In this document: positions 9,391-19,376 of the stretch, one piece after another
How positions within the stretch are numbered: position 1 is the stretch's first letter
Layout: each line of letters begins with the position of its first letter
Source: Lactobacillus huangpiensis
Lineage (GTDB): Bacteria; Bacillota; Bacilli; Lactobacillales; Lactobacillaceae
DNA length: 64,000 bases
NCBI RefSeq assembly: GCF_019972815.1
Contig: NZ_BPPA01000014.1
Span: 1 to 64,000 of the forward strand
Direction of reading: 5' to 3'
The notes under the pieces: model-generated
The model's input: the letters and a program-made list of their open reading frames with translations, nothing else
Told to the model about the DNA's origin: nothing
Database searches by the model: none
Made by a program: the position numbers and the translations under genes

Positions 9391-9421
9391 CAAATAAAAG
9401 TTCTTTTATTTTACAAACTTA

Positions 9422-9459
9422 AATTTAACATTAGAAATCAATTTATGCAAGCGATTACA
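9422..9459 (-). promoter_or_regulatory. bgl promoter with overlapping CRE
   Basis: On the minus strand TTGCAT (9450-9445) and TAAATT (9427-9422) are separated by 17 bp. TGCAAGCGATTACA (9446-9459, plus-strand reading) matches the CcpA cre consensus with one mismatch and overlaps the -35 element, which predicts glucose repression in addition to LicT induction. Confidence 0.65.
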
Positions 9460-9578
9460 TCAAATTTACCATTAAATCTATTTTTTAACATTTAAAATTT
9501 CATTCGCACTTATTTGGAAAAATAAACCAACGAATTGTATATAATATAATTAGAAATATTAACTGAAAGACAGATTTT

Positions 9579-10589
9579 ATGATTGACTACTCAAACACCC
9601 AAAATTTAATTGAATCAATGGTTACGGAACGCATTGTACCGGGCGTAAACTATGCTTTTTTTAAAAATGAACAAGTTTTCACTTCAACCGTCGGCTTTGC
9701 AAGTACCTATCCGACAGTTACGCAACTTAGCCCGTTTGCTATTTATGATTTAGCCAGTCTGACCAAAGTAATTATTACTGAAAATATTTTGCTTAAATTA
9801 TATCAAGATGGACAGCTCAATTTTACTGAACCACTGCACGATTTTATTCCTGAATTTAAAGATGAACGTGTCCGCCTTTTTCATCTGCTTACCCACACCA
9901 GCGGAATCCGTGGCTGGATTGAAAAGCGCGATCAATTATCCCATGACGAATTAATCAATGCCATCATTCATTTACCTGTTACAGACGAGTTTGAACATAA
10001 AATGCGCTATGCCGATACGAATTTTATCTTGTTGGGGTTAGTTGTTAAAAAAATATTTGGTCAACCAGTTCAAGAAGTTGGTCAAAAATTAATAATTGAG
10101 CCTTCAGGTTTAAAAAACACGACATTCAATCCCCCTAAGGACTTATGCGTCCCCACTGCTGTTTATCAAGGAAAAGTTTTGCAAGGCGAACCGCACGATC
10201 CTAAAGCACGCCAGCTTGGCAGTGATTGCGGTTCAGCAGGACTTTTCTCCACAATGAATGACTTGGTTAAATTAAGTAAAGGTTACTTGGGTTTGGATAC
10301 CCACATTCTGCCCTTCAGTCAAGAACTTGTCGCAATGTTATTCGATAATAAAAATCCGGTGGGTGTCAAGCCACGCTCATGGGGCTGGGATTTGCGCTTT
10401 GACCCTCAGTTGCATTACCCCCTGATTTTGCATACCGGCTTCACCGGTGTTCTTATGCTTCTTGACCGTGTAAAAAAGTCGGGTCTAATTCTTTTGACCA
10501 ATCGTATTCACCCTACTGGTCATAATCAGGTCTTTCTAACTATGAGAGAAAGAATTATCCAGAGTTTTTTAAAAGAAAATGACGAGTAA
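9579..10589 (+). CDS. serine hydrolase of the beta-lactamase (class C/PBP4*) family
   Basis: This 336-aa protein has no signal peptide, so it is probably cytoplasmic. It has the family motif SxxK in DLASLTKVI, with Ser as nucleophile, a tyrosine motif in MRYADTNF (YAD in place of the usual YxN) and an HTG motif in LILHTGFTG. Members are esterases, D-aminopeptidases or penicillin-binding-like enzymes, and the substrate cannot be told from sequence. It stands alone, divergent from the beta-glucoside operon, and ends at a strong terminator. Confidence 0.85.
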   Translation: MIDYSNTQNLIESMVTERIVPGVNYAFFKNEQVFTSTVGFASTYPTVTQLSPFAIYDLASLTKVIITENILLKLYQDGQLNFTEPLHDFIPEFKDERVRLFHLLTHTSGIRGWIEKRDQLSHDELINAIIHLPVTDEFEHKMRYADTNFILLGLVVKKIFGQPVQEVGQKLIIEPSGLKNTTFNPPKDLCVPTAVYQGKVLQGEPHDPKARQLGSDCGSAGLFSTMNDLVKLSKGYLGLDTHILPFSQELVAMLFDNKNPVGVKPRSWGWDLRFDPQLHYPLILHTGFTGVLMLLDRVKKSGLILLTNRIHPTGHNQVFLTMRERIIQSFLKENDE

Positions 10590-10593
10590 AAAA

Positions 10594-10620
10594 CAGCTTC
10601 ATATAATAGAAGCTGCTTTT
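10594..10620. terminator. bidirectional terminator
   Basis: CAGCTTC (10594-10600) pairs with GAAGCTG (10609-10615), flanked by A- and T-runs. It serves the serine hydrolase gene and the convergent membrane-protein gene. Confidence 0.8.
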
Positions 10621-10797
10621 CTAGCACTTTTTACGATTTGGCCAAAAATGATAGACAAGGTCAACTACTGCTTGAGCCAGCATACCGCCTGCCATCCAGT
10701 ACATCCCCATCATCATATTGCCGGTAAAGGTATAATAAGCAGTAATAGCGTAAACGACTACCCACAAAATTTTGAAAAACAAATTATCACACATCAT
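10621..10797 (-). CDS. small two-helix membrane protein
   Basis: A protein of about 58 aa starts at ATG 10797, about 11 nt after AAGGGAG; an earlier in-frame ATG overlaps that ribosome-binding site. It has two hydrophobic segments (ILWVVVYAITAYYTF and MGMYWMAGGMLAQAVVDLVY) and a basic C-terminus (WPNRKKC). I do not recognise a family. It is convergent with the serine hydrolase gene and shares its terminator. Confidence 0.55.
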   Translation of the reverse strand: MMCDNLFFKILWVVVYAITAYYTFTGNMMMGMYWMAGGMLAQAVVDLVYHFWPNRKKC

Positions 10798-10818
10798 TTG
10801 TAAAAAAACTCCCTTCAA

Positions 10819-11159
10819 TTCATTTCAAATTATACCTTTTTTTAGGCAAAAATTGGGGCTTTTTTTAGTTATTTAATCCCTGAAAAGTCGAATTGCTAAA
10901 ATTATTTACAATTATTGTTATTATATAAAAATGTTTACATTCGTAAGCGTTAATAAACTTTTTTGAAAATAATTTTTTTGATGAAATCATTTTAATGCTT
11001 TTTATTCGTTATGTAATTTAATTGCTTTTCAAACTATAAAAAAAGACTTTAATTTCATCATTTTAAAGTCCTTTTATTGTTATGCAAAATAATTAGAAAC
11101 GGTAATCAATGCGCATGATTGTGGTATTAGTTCAAAGTTAATCTTGCCATCTTGTATTT
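10819..11159. other. non-coding stretch with CRE and hairpin
   Basis: No gene is seen. CGTAAGCGTTAATA (10942-10955) is a good cre match and probably belonged to the promoter of the decayed glycosidase and pgmB. A hairpin GACTTTAA (11045-11052) with TTAAAGTC (11063-11070) and T-runs on both sides could act as a terminator in either direction. Confidence 0.55.
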
Positions 11160-11161
11160 TT

Positions 11162-11700
11162 ATGCTTTCCACTTTTAGAAGTGAAGTAACACAAAATTTT
11201 CCAAGCTGGCTCTATGACGTTAATTTGGATGCCACTACTATTTGGAAACGCTGGAATTCAGTCTTGCCTGAAGGCTCAAGGTCAACCTTAGTATTCCTTT
11301 TGGTCAAAGAGTAACCGTAAAATTACCTAGAGTGAAGGATAAAGTAGAAATTAACGGCAAGCGATTATCTTTGCCATTGGAATTAACTAACGGTGATTTT
11401 ACAATTTCTTATGTGCCAGAAAACAGTTATATTGAATACTACAATATCAATATGCCCGTAAAAGAATTAATGAGCGATGCGGAACTTGTTAAACAGCTAA
11501 GACCAATCAATACTGTTTTTGACTTTTTGCAAGATCCCGATAATCTCAAAAAATTTGGTGAAAATTCTATGGTAGAATTGAATAGTCTGTTGCCATTTAT
11601 TAATATTTCAGACGAAGATTTTAACCAAATTAGTAAAATACTTGATACTACGCCAGTAACAAGTGAAAGGAAGTTTTTAAATGAAAGGCGTTCTCTTTGA
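11162..11700 (+). pseudogene. decayed GH78-like (alpha-L-rhamnosidase) fragment
   Basis: Two frames carry consecutive pieces of one glycosidase. The first (11162-11311) reads FPSWLYDVNLDATTIWKRWN, the hallmark of the GH78 (alpha/alpha)6-barrel. From about 11290 another frame reads LSIPFGQRVTVKLPRVK and continues to 11700 as the C-terminal beta domain. The N-terminal part and the segment between the pieces are missing, so the gene has suffered deletions. The last codons overlap pgmB. The family assignment is from recalled motifs. An apparent GTG start at 11332 is not a real gene start. Confidence 0.6.
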
Positions 11701-12346
11701 TTTAGATGGGGTCATTGCAGATACATCCGTATACCATTTCCAAGCTTGGAGAAAATTAATCAAAAAACATTTTAATCTCGAATTACCGGATGAACTTGAA
11801 AAACAAACAAAAGGTGTAAGCCGAACAGATTCTTTAAAGGCAATTTTAAAATTTTTAAATATCTCCGTGTCACAAGAACAATTTAATGAAATGACCACTG
11901 AAAAGAACAACATTTTTCGTAATTTGTTAGCTAGTTTAACTCCCGCAAATATCTTACCTGGAATTAGTGAATTAATTTTATCCCTTAAAAAAAACAACGT
12001 TAAACTATCTTTGGCTTCTGCTAGTTTAAATGGTCCATTCATACTAGAAAAATTACAATTGACAGATGCATTTGATGCTATTGCAGACCCAAGTAAAGTT
12101 GCTGCTGGTAAGCCAGCACCAGACATTTTTATTGCTGCAGCTGAAGCAATTAATCTTAAAACACAAGATTGCGTAGGTATTGAAGATTCAATTGCAGGTA
12201 TCACTGCTATCAACAAGTCAGGTGCTTTATCAGTTGGCGTTGGCTCTATAACGGATCTAAAAGATGCTAAATTACTTTTTCCTAAGACAGCAGCATTAAA
12301 TTATGATCAAATCGAAACTGCATGGAAAAAAATTAATTTAAATTAG
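11681..12346 (+). CDS. pgmB: beta-phosphoglucomutase (HAD family)
   Basis: This 221-aa HAD phosphatase-like enzyme interconverts beta-glucose 1-phosphate and glucose 6-phosphate. The nucleophile motif is DLDGVIADT near the N-terminus (Asp8 and acid/base Asp10), with a helical cap (about 15-85), SLASAS as motif II, Lys in GKPAPDIF and GIEDSIAGI as the metal-binding motif. AAAGGAAG precedes ATG 11681. It normally works with a sugar phosphorylase. No phosphorylase is present here, and the upstream gene is a broken glycosidase. Confidence 0.88.
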   Translation: MKGVLFDLDGVIADTSVYHFQAWRKLIKKHFNLELPDELEKQTKGVSRTDSLKAILKFLNISVSQEQFNEMTTEKNNIFRNLLASLTPANILPGISELILSLKKNNVKLSLASASLNGPFILEKLQLTDAFDAIADPSKVAAGKPAPDIFIAAAEAINLKTQDCVGIEDSIAGITAINKSGALSVGVGSITDLKDAKLLFPKTAALNYDQIETAWKKINLN

Positions 12347-12367
12347 TAACCTGTTTACAAATAAAAA

Positions 12368-12406
12368 CTCGTGAATAAAACAAAATTTGTTTTTCACGAG
12401 TTTTTT
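12368..12406 (+). terminator. terminator after pgmB
   Basis: CTCGTGAA (12368-12375) pairs with TTCACGAG (12393-12400), followed by TTTTTT. Confidence 0.85.
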
Positions 12407-12470
12407 GATGCTTAAAATAAATTGGTGTAAATAAGTATTGGTTTTTTATGACAGATTTAAGTAATTACAT

Positions 12471-13559
12471 TTATTCACCTAGATAGGCAAAGGCTACCTT
12501 TTCATCATAAACATGAAAGACCTTTTCAAAGAGGAAACGGCATACCATTGCTACTAGAACTGGAAATACTATCCAGACAATCAAGGCCATTACAATATTA
12601 ATACTTGCTTTGCCAGCATCTAAGGATGCCAGGGGCCCTACCAGGCCAACGAGACCGAAACCAGCAGAAGCTGGAGTTCCACTAACGTGAAATAGAGCCA
12701 CTGGAATAGCGGAAAGCGCTGCTGTAATTAATGTTGGTAAAACAATAACTGGATGCCTGAAAAGATTGGGCATCATCATTTTCATTGCTCCTAATGCAAT
12801 TGCAATAGTAACTCCTGATTTATTAGTTCGCCAAGAATGAACGACCAATACCAGTGTCGTTGCCGCGACTCCCATTGCTGCTGCACCTGCCGAAAGACCA
12901 TTTAATTGGATAGCCATTCCAATTGCCACAGTTGATATTGGTGAAATTATCAAAATTGCAAACATACAGGAAATTAAAATACACATTAATATTGGCTGTA
13001 AATTAGTAAAGGAATTAATTACTGACCCAAGCCAGGTGGTGATTTTGCTTACATATGGCAAAATCATCATGCCGATCCAACCTGCTCCACCACCAACAAC
13101 AATCGGGGCTGCAACAATTTTGACAGAGCCAAAACGTTGACCCACTAATAACAAAAGCCCCACAGCCAAGCCAGCTGTAATCATGGTATTAATAAGATCG
13201 CCTGTTCCTGCCGAAACAAAGACGCCTTGAGCTTTAGTAGCAGGATTCACAATTTGTGGTACGAATTTTGTAACTCCGGAGCCAACATAAGCAGCGGCTC
13301 CTACAATGGCAACATCCAGTGGAACCATTTTAAATTGGATGGCAATTAACGCCCCAATTAGCAAAGGTGTAGCACATTGAAAAATCAGTAATGCCTGGTT
13401 AATAGATGCCGTCACCGGATTTTGACCAAATAATTTTAAAATTGCACTGACAACTGCATTTGGAATCAAGCCTACGATTATTCCAGTTGCAGTTCCTGCT
13501 AAAATGTTGTTTAGAAAAGTTTTTACTGTTAGTTTGTTAGTATTGGTTGTGTCAGCCAT
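12471..13559 (-). CDS. PfoR-type PTS EIIC membrane protein
   Basis: This 362-aa integral membrane protein has about ten hydrophobic segments separated by short loops and glycine-rich turns (VGGGAGWIGMM, FGLVGLVGPLASLDAG). The layout matches the PTS_EIIC_2/PfoR family, stand-alone IIC-like proteins of uncertain substrate that were first described as regulators in clostridia. No EIIA or EIIB is encoded nearby. It has an AAAGGAG site and follows a 22-codon ORF by 27 bp, almost certainly on the same transcript. Confidence 0.75.
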   Translation of the reverse strand: MADTTNTNKLTVKTFLNNILAGTATGIIVGLIPNAVVSAILKLFGQNPVTASINQALLIFQCATPLLIGALIAIQFKMVPLDVAIVGAAAYVGSGVTKFVPQIVNPATKAQGVFVSAGTGDLINTMITAGLAVGLLLLVGQRFGSVKIVAAPIVVGGGAGWIGMMILPYVSKITTWLGSVINSFTNLQPILMCILISCMFAILIISPISTVAIGMAIQLNGLSAGAAAMGVAATTLVLVVHSWRTNKSGVTIAIALGAMKMMMPNLFRHPVIVLPTLITAALSAIPVALFHVSGTPASAGFGLVGLVGPLASLDAGKASINIVMALIVWIVFPVLVAMVCRFLFEKVFHVYDEKVAFAYLGE

Positions 13560-13586
13560 ATTTGTACTCCTTTAATATAATAGTGA

Positions 13587-13655
13587 TTAGGTATACATTG
13601 TCAGCAAAATAATTTGTGACAAAATCGAAATATGCTGATTGCTAATTCGCCTCAT
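13587..13655 (-). CDS. 22-codon leader ORF ahead of the PfoR-type gene
   Basis: A very short frame starts at ATG 13655, 8 nt after a perfect AAGGAGG (13664-13670), and ends at TAA 13587. The peptide begins MRRISNQHISIL and ends in a hydrophobic LLTMYT. The ribosome-binding site is stronger than that of the large gene 27 bp downstream, so translation is plausible. It could be a regulatory leader peptide, a small membrane-associated peptide or a signalling peptide; I know of no homologue. Confidence 0.55.
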   Translation of the reverse strand: MRRISNQHISILSQIILLTMYT

Positions 13656-13750
13656 TGCTTTTTCCTCCTTAAATTTAATTATTAAGTATTTTATCATTTT
13701 ATTTAAAAATGTACATAAAAATATTAAAAATATTTAATTTTATACTAGGT

Positions 13751-13793
13751 AATAAAAAAGTATAACTAGATACTCTTGGTGTCTAGTTATACT
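13751..13793 (-). terminator. terminator of the second GH1/PTS operon
   Basis: AGTATAACTAGA (13759-13770) pairs over 12 bp with TCTAGTTATACT (13782-13793). A T-run follows on the minus strand. It lies about 250 bp beyond the GH1 stop; 13794-14045 between them shows nothing else I recognise. Confidence 0.75.
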
Positions 13794-14045
13794 GCAAAAA
13801 TGTATTTTATTTTTATAATATCAATGATAATATCATTAAAATTTCAAAATCAGTCTTTTTAACGAAAAACTTAAGATAACAAAATTGTTACCTGTTTAAA
13901 AGTTAACGAAACTGGTTCTCACTATTCTTAAGCAAAAAACTTTTTATAATGTACTAAATCCTCTCGAGGAATTTTCGCTATTAATTAAATCATCTCAAAA
14001 AGTGCATTTGTTGCTTTTAAAATTTTTTTCTTATTCCTGATTCAT

Positions 14046-15852
<1,807 letters not shown>

Positions 15853-15854
15853 GT

Positions 15855-17093
15855 CTATGCCTCACTTTCAGTTTCTTGTTTAACCAAATTTCTGTCATAA
15901 ACTTTGAAAAATGGATAATAAATTAAACCACCAACGATAAAAAGGATTACTAATAAAATCATAGAGCTGAATGCTGGACTGACAATCCAAGTAACAAAAG
16001 GAAATGGAATATACCACATTTGCATTAATGAGTGTGGTATAGGAGAAAGACCTGATTTAAACCAAAACGCAGTAATCAAAGGCAAAACAATGCCATTGAT
16101 CCATAATGGAATCATTAAGTAAGGATTCCAAACTATTGTGCCAAATACAACAGGTTCATTAATATTAAAAATTGTTGGTAAAACACTGGCTTTTCCAAGT
16201 GCTTTAAGTCGATTCGATTTTGCCCAAAATAGCATCATTAAGACAAGCGGCATTGTACATCCAATACCACCAATCCAAGGAAAACTAAAAATAAGCTCAC
16301 TAGTGAATATATGTTTAGCTGCATGTCCCAAAGAGTATGCACTTGCATTGGCAGCTATACCAGCCAGCATTACTGGCTTATCAATTCCAGATAATACCCA
16401 GCTGGAAATTCCCATTGAATAAATAAAACACTGTAAAAATAAATAAAATGTAAAACCCCACCAAGTATCTAAAGATGTCGCTATAGGTGAAAAAATAGCT
16501 ACAATTAAGTGATAAAGATTAAAGTGTAAGATATCCGTAAGCAACCAACCTGTTGCTATTACAACAGCAATAGGCAACATTGAATCAAACCAAGCAGTCA
16601 CAAAATCCGGCATTGAAGTATCATCACTAAAGAAACTAAACTTAGCAAATAGTTCCATAATCAAAGCAACAAAAACACCAACAACTAAGGCAACAAACAT
16701 CCCTCCTGCACCGAGTTCTGAAAATTGGTAAGAGATTACATTACCTGTTTTATCCCATGAAGGGTTAGCAAGCATCAGAAAAAGCGCAACTGAGGATAGG
16801 CCTGCTATAATTCTTTGCTTATTGATCTTTTTAAATTCCATGAAATTAAATGTGACTAAAAAGGCAACAAAAATTGAGGTCAAGCCAAAAGTGAAACTAT
16901 TAATTGGCGAAAGATTTGGCCACCATTTCCAAAAGTTTGTCGGTATATTTAATAAAGTAATTAGTGAACCGACGAAGATAAATGGTAAAACTTCCAAAAT
17001 AGAATTTTTGATAGTGATAATCCATTGATTATTAGCAACTTTTTGTGCCTTAGGAGCAAATTTTGTATTTAAAAAGGTCATGAAGCCATTCAT
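15855..17093 (-). CDS. Lac/cellobiose-type PTS EIIC
   Basis: This 412-aa membrane channel component begins MNGFMTFLNTKFAPKAQKVA, the usual start of the CelB/LacE group, and has about ten transmembrane segments. The NINEPVVFG motif with its conserved Glu (about residue 310) forms the sugar-binding loop. It works with the adjacent EIIA and EIIB to import a beta-linked disaccharide or glucoside as the 6-phosphate. It lies between EIIB (21 bp) and EIIA (2 bp). Confidence 0.92.
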   Translation of the reverse strand: MNGFMTFLNTKFAPKAQKVANNQWIITIKNSILEVLPFIFVGSLITLLNIPTNFWKWWPNLSPINSFTFGLTSIFVAFLVTFNFMEFKKINKQRIIAGLSSVALFLMLANPSWDKTGNVISYQFSELGAGGMFVALVVGVFVALIMELFAKFSFFSDDTSMPDFVTAWFDSMLPIAVVIATGWLLTDILHFNLYHLIVAIFSPIATSLDTWWGFTFYLFLQCFIYSMGISSWVLSGIDKPVMLAGIAANASAYSLGHAAKHIFTSELIFSFPWIGGIGCTMPLVLMMLFWAKSNRLKALGKASVLPTIFNINEPVVFGTIVWNPYLMIPLWINGIVLPLITAFWFKSGLSPIPHSLMQMWYIPFPFVTWIVSPAFSSMILLVILFIVGGLIYYPFFKVYDRNLVKQETESEA

Positions 17094-17114
17094 TCTTAAA
17101 TTTTCCTTCTTTCT

Positions 17115-17423
17115 TTATTGTTCTAATTCTTTTTTCAAATGATCTATTGCACCCTTACCATCAAGGATTGCATAATATTCTGGCTTCATTAAGATTACTT
17201 TTACCTGTGAAGGTACTCTTTCTTTTATTGCATTAAATTCAGCTTTCAAGTGAGGTCCAACCATTAGTGCATCAATATCCTTAGCATAATCTGAAAGCTC
17301 TGCTTCGCTTCTTGCTTGAATTTTAAAATCCAAACCTGCTTTTTTTGCAGCTTTACGCATATTTGCTGCCATAAAGCCAGAAGATGCTCCGGAACCACAA
17401 ATTAATAGAACATTTTTTGTCAT
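17115..17423 (-). CDS. Lac/cellobiose-type PTS EIIB
   Basis: This 102-aa EIIB has its phospho-Cys9 in LLICGSGASSGFMA and the family's alpha/beta fold pattern (MVGPHLKAEF). It transfers phosphate from EIIA to the sugar during import. GAAAGGA precedes the ATG. It is the first gene of the EIIB-EIIC-EIIA-GH1 operon. The only convincing promoter upstream on this strand is at 17687-17715, which places a guanine-type riboswitch and a terminator in its leader. Confidence 0.92.
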   Translation of the reverse strand: MTKNVLLICGSGASSGFMAANMRKAAKKAGLDFKIQARSEAELSDYAKDIDALMVGPHLKAEFNAIKERVPSQVKVILMKPEYYAILDGKGAIDHLKKELEQ

Positions 17424-17492
17424 TGTTTTTTCCTTTCAAGTATTTTTTGGTGATATTTCTTGACTATTTTTTTAACATACTTTTAGTTTGTT

Positions 17493-17513
17493 TTATGTAT
17501 ATGGTTTTTTCAC
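17493..17513 (-). other. six-codon mini-ORF with strong ribosome-binding site
   Basis: GAGGAG (17524-17519) stands 5 nt before GTG 17513, which opens MKKPYT followed by TAA. It lies between the riboswitch terminator and the PTS genes. It could be a leader peptide or the surviving start of a deleted riboswitch-controlled gene. Confidence 0.45.
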
Positions 17514-17531
17514 TTTTTCTCCTCAAAACAT

Positions 17532-17573
17532 AAAACGACTTTTCTACCAAAGCCATGGTAAAAAAGCCGTTTT
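17532..17573 (-). terminator. riboswitch expression platform terminator
   Basis: On the minus strand AAAACGGCTTTTTTACC (17573-17557) pairs with GGTAGAAAAGTCGTTTT (17548-17532) around ATGGCTTT. A T-rich stretch follows. It lies 33 nt after the riboswitch aptamer and would make the riboswitch act by transcription attenuation. Confidence 0.65.
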
Positions 17574-17605
17574 AAAAACAGAAATCAATGTTTTAAATGC
17601 TGATT

Positions 17606-17672
17606 TATCCATAGTTCGGAATTTACGGTTCCGAGTAGAAACTGTCGTCCGTATTACGACAATATATAGATA
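17606..17672 (-). ncRNA. purine riboswitch aptamer, guanine class
   Basis: The minus strand gives the complete 67-nt three-way junction. P1 is TATCTATA (17672-17665) with TATGGATA (17613-17606). P2 is GTCGT with ACGAC around AATACGG. The invariant J2/3 GTTTCTAC is followed by P3 TCGGAA with TTCCGA around the CCGTAAA loop. The L2 GG and L3 CC complementarity for loop docking is present. J3/1 reads CTATG with C at the ligand-contacting position, which is the guanine/hypoxanthine form; the adenine form has U. No purine gene follows; the next genes are the PTS/GH1 operon. Confidence 0.88.
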
Positions 17673-17686
17673 TCTATATCTCCTGT

Positions 17687-17715
17687 ATTTTAGCAAAGCT
17701 TTATTTTAAGTGCAA
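17687..17715 (-). promoter_or_regulatory. promoter of the riboswitch transcript
   Basis: TTGCAC (17715-17710) and TAAAAT (17692-17687) are separated by exactly 17 bp on the minus strand. Transcription would begin a few bases before P1 of the aptamer. Confidence 0.7.
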
Positions 17716-17733
17716 GATCGCCAAAAATAGAAA

Positions 17734-17761
17734 AAGGGAATATTTTAGCAAATATTCCCTT
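17734..17761 (-). terminator. terminator after the MFS pump
   Basis: AAGGGAATATTT (17734-17745) and AAATATTCCCTT (17750-17761) form a 12-bp stem with a 4-nt loop. A T-run follows on the minus strand. It separates the MFS gene from the riboswitch transcript. Confidence 0.85.
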
Positions 17762-17798
17762 AATAGTTCATTTTCAATTTTGATATTTATTTTTGATT

Positions 17799-19187
17799 TT
17801 AATTCAATTTCTTCTCAAGTCTAAATAAGTTTAAATAACTGAGCAAAATTATCACACTGACAAATGTCAAAAATAAAAATGCTTCCTGAGTGCCTTGGGC
17901 CGTAAGTGCTGCATAATTACCAGGTCTTTTTTGCCAAGATGAAATAATAGCTGCCATTACTGTTGTTCCCATTGATCCAGCATATTGTTGGCCAGTTTGA
18001 AAGACTGCGGTCGCATCAGTATGCAATTCTTCTGGTTGTAATTTCGATGCTTCAGCCATAGTGTTGTTAAACGCCATCTGGCGACCAATAATCATAATGC
18101 CATAAAAAACACCGACCATGAATGTACTGATTTTCAAACTAAACAAAGAAAAAAGCAAACAGGCCGTTAAGCAGAATACTGTTCCCGTAAGTAGTGGCAA
18201 TGGCGCACCCTTTTTATCATAAATATGACCAAACCAGGGGTTTAAAATACCACTGATAATACAACCGGGAAGCAAAACCAAACCTCCGATTAAAGAACTG
18301 GCATGATTAACAATTTGCACATAATTAGGCACAGCGAAACTGGTACCAATATTGATAAACTGCAATAATAGATAAGATATCATGGCAAAAATAAAGGGTT
18401 TATTTTTAAAAATATTCAAGTTTATCAGTTTCTTTTTGCTGGAGCGTGACAATTTTATAAACGCGTATACCAAAATTGCCACAACAATCATGCTAAGCCA
18501 AAAACCAATATCTCTAAAACCATTACTAATTCTATTGAAACCTAAGTTAAAAATTACCATTGCACTAGCAATAACAATATAACTTAGCCAGTCAAAAGTC
18601 GGATGTTTTTTCTCATGGTATTGTTCAATTACGAATAAACCCAAAATCATAATAAATACAGCAATTACAGCTACAATCTCAAAAATTAGTGGCCAACCAA
18701 AATAGTAAACAACTGTGCCACCAAATGTGGGGCCTAGAGACGGTGCAAGAATAATGACTAAACCAGTCAAACCCATATAGAAGCCCCATTTTTCTTGCGG
18801 CATTAATTCCACTACCATATTAAACATTAACGGTATTGACAATCCTGCTCCAACCGAAGAAATCAAGCGACCTGCGAGTAAAACCCAGAAATTTGTTGCA
18901 AAACCAGCCACAATTGAACCAGCGATGAATGCAATTGCGGCAGTTAAAAACAATTGTCTTGCTGAAAAGCGGTCGTTTAGATATGAACTTGCAACCATTA
19001 TTACAGAGATCATCAATAAATATCCCGTTGTAGTCCACTGAACTAATCCCAACCCAATATGAAATTGTTTCATCAATGTGGGAAAAGTAACATTTAAACT
19101 TGTTTCTGTCAAAATGGAAACAAAAGCCATTAAAGCACAACTGATAATTGCCAGAACCCTCTTGGGTGTTTCTTTCTTTTCTTCCAT
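17799..19187 (-). CDS. MFS drug/proton antiporter, DHA2 (EmrB/QacA-like)
   Basis: This 462-aa protein has about 14 hydrophobic segments, the count of the DHA2 multidrug efflux group. TM1 carries the D1-like motif (ETSLNVTFPTL), motif A follows TM2 (YLNDRFSARQLF), and antiporter motif C is in TM5 (LAPSLGPTFGGTVVYYFGW). It should export drugs or other hydrophobic compounds using the proton gradient. It is monocistronic, with its own terminator at 17734-17761. The substrate is unknown. Confidence 0.88.
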   Translation of the reverse strand: MEEKKETPKRVLAIISCALMAFVSILTETSLNVTFPTLMKQFHIGLGLVQWTTTGYLLMISVIMVASSYLNDRFSARQLFLTAAIAFIAGSIVAGFATNFWVLLAGRLISSVGAGLSIPLMFNMVVELMPQEKWGFYMGLTGLVIILAPSLGPTFGGTVVYYFGWPLIFEIVAVIAVFIMILGLFVIEQYHEKKHPTFDWLSYIVIASAMVIFNLGFNRISNGFRDIGFWLSMIVVAILVYAFIKLSRSSKKKLINLNIFKNKPFIFAMISYLLLQFINIGTSFAVPNYVQIVNHASSLIGGLVLLPGCIISGILNPWFGHIYDKKGAPLPLLTGTVFCLTACLLFSLFSLKISTFMVGVFYGIMIIGRQMAFNNTMAEASKLQPEELHTDATAVFQTGQQYAGSMGTTVMAAIISSWQKRPGNYAALTAQGTQEAFLFLTFVSVIILLSYLNLFRLEKKLN

Positions 19188-19376
19188 ATAATTAAATCTC
19201 CCTAATAAAAAAGGTTAAAAGTCAAAAACTTTTACCCTTTCCATAATGGTTAACATGAATAGATACAATGTACAGGATGATATATATTTTATATTTAATT
19301 TATATCAATATAGCTTGTATAAAGTAAGCATATAATTATAATAAGCTTATTTTAAAAAAGTTTCAATAATAAAAAA

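Noticed and set aside
10579..10803. 74-codon plus-strand frame behind the serine hydrolase
   Set aside because: It lies antisense to the small membrane-protein gene and runs through a terminator, and its sequence has no domain or usable ribosome-binding site.
11677..12216. Long minus-strand frame across pgmB
   Set aside because: It is a frame shadow of pgmB; the plus strand has the full HAD motif set and a ribosome-binding site.
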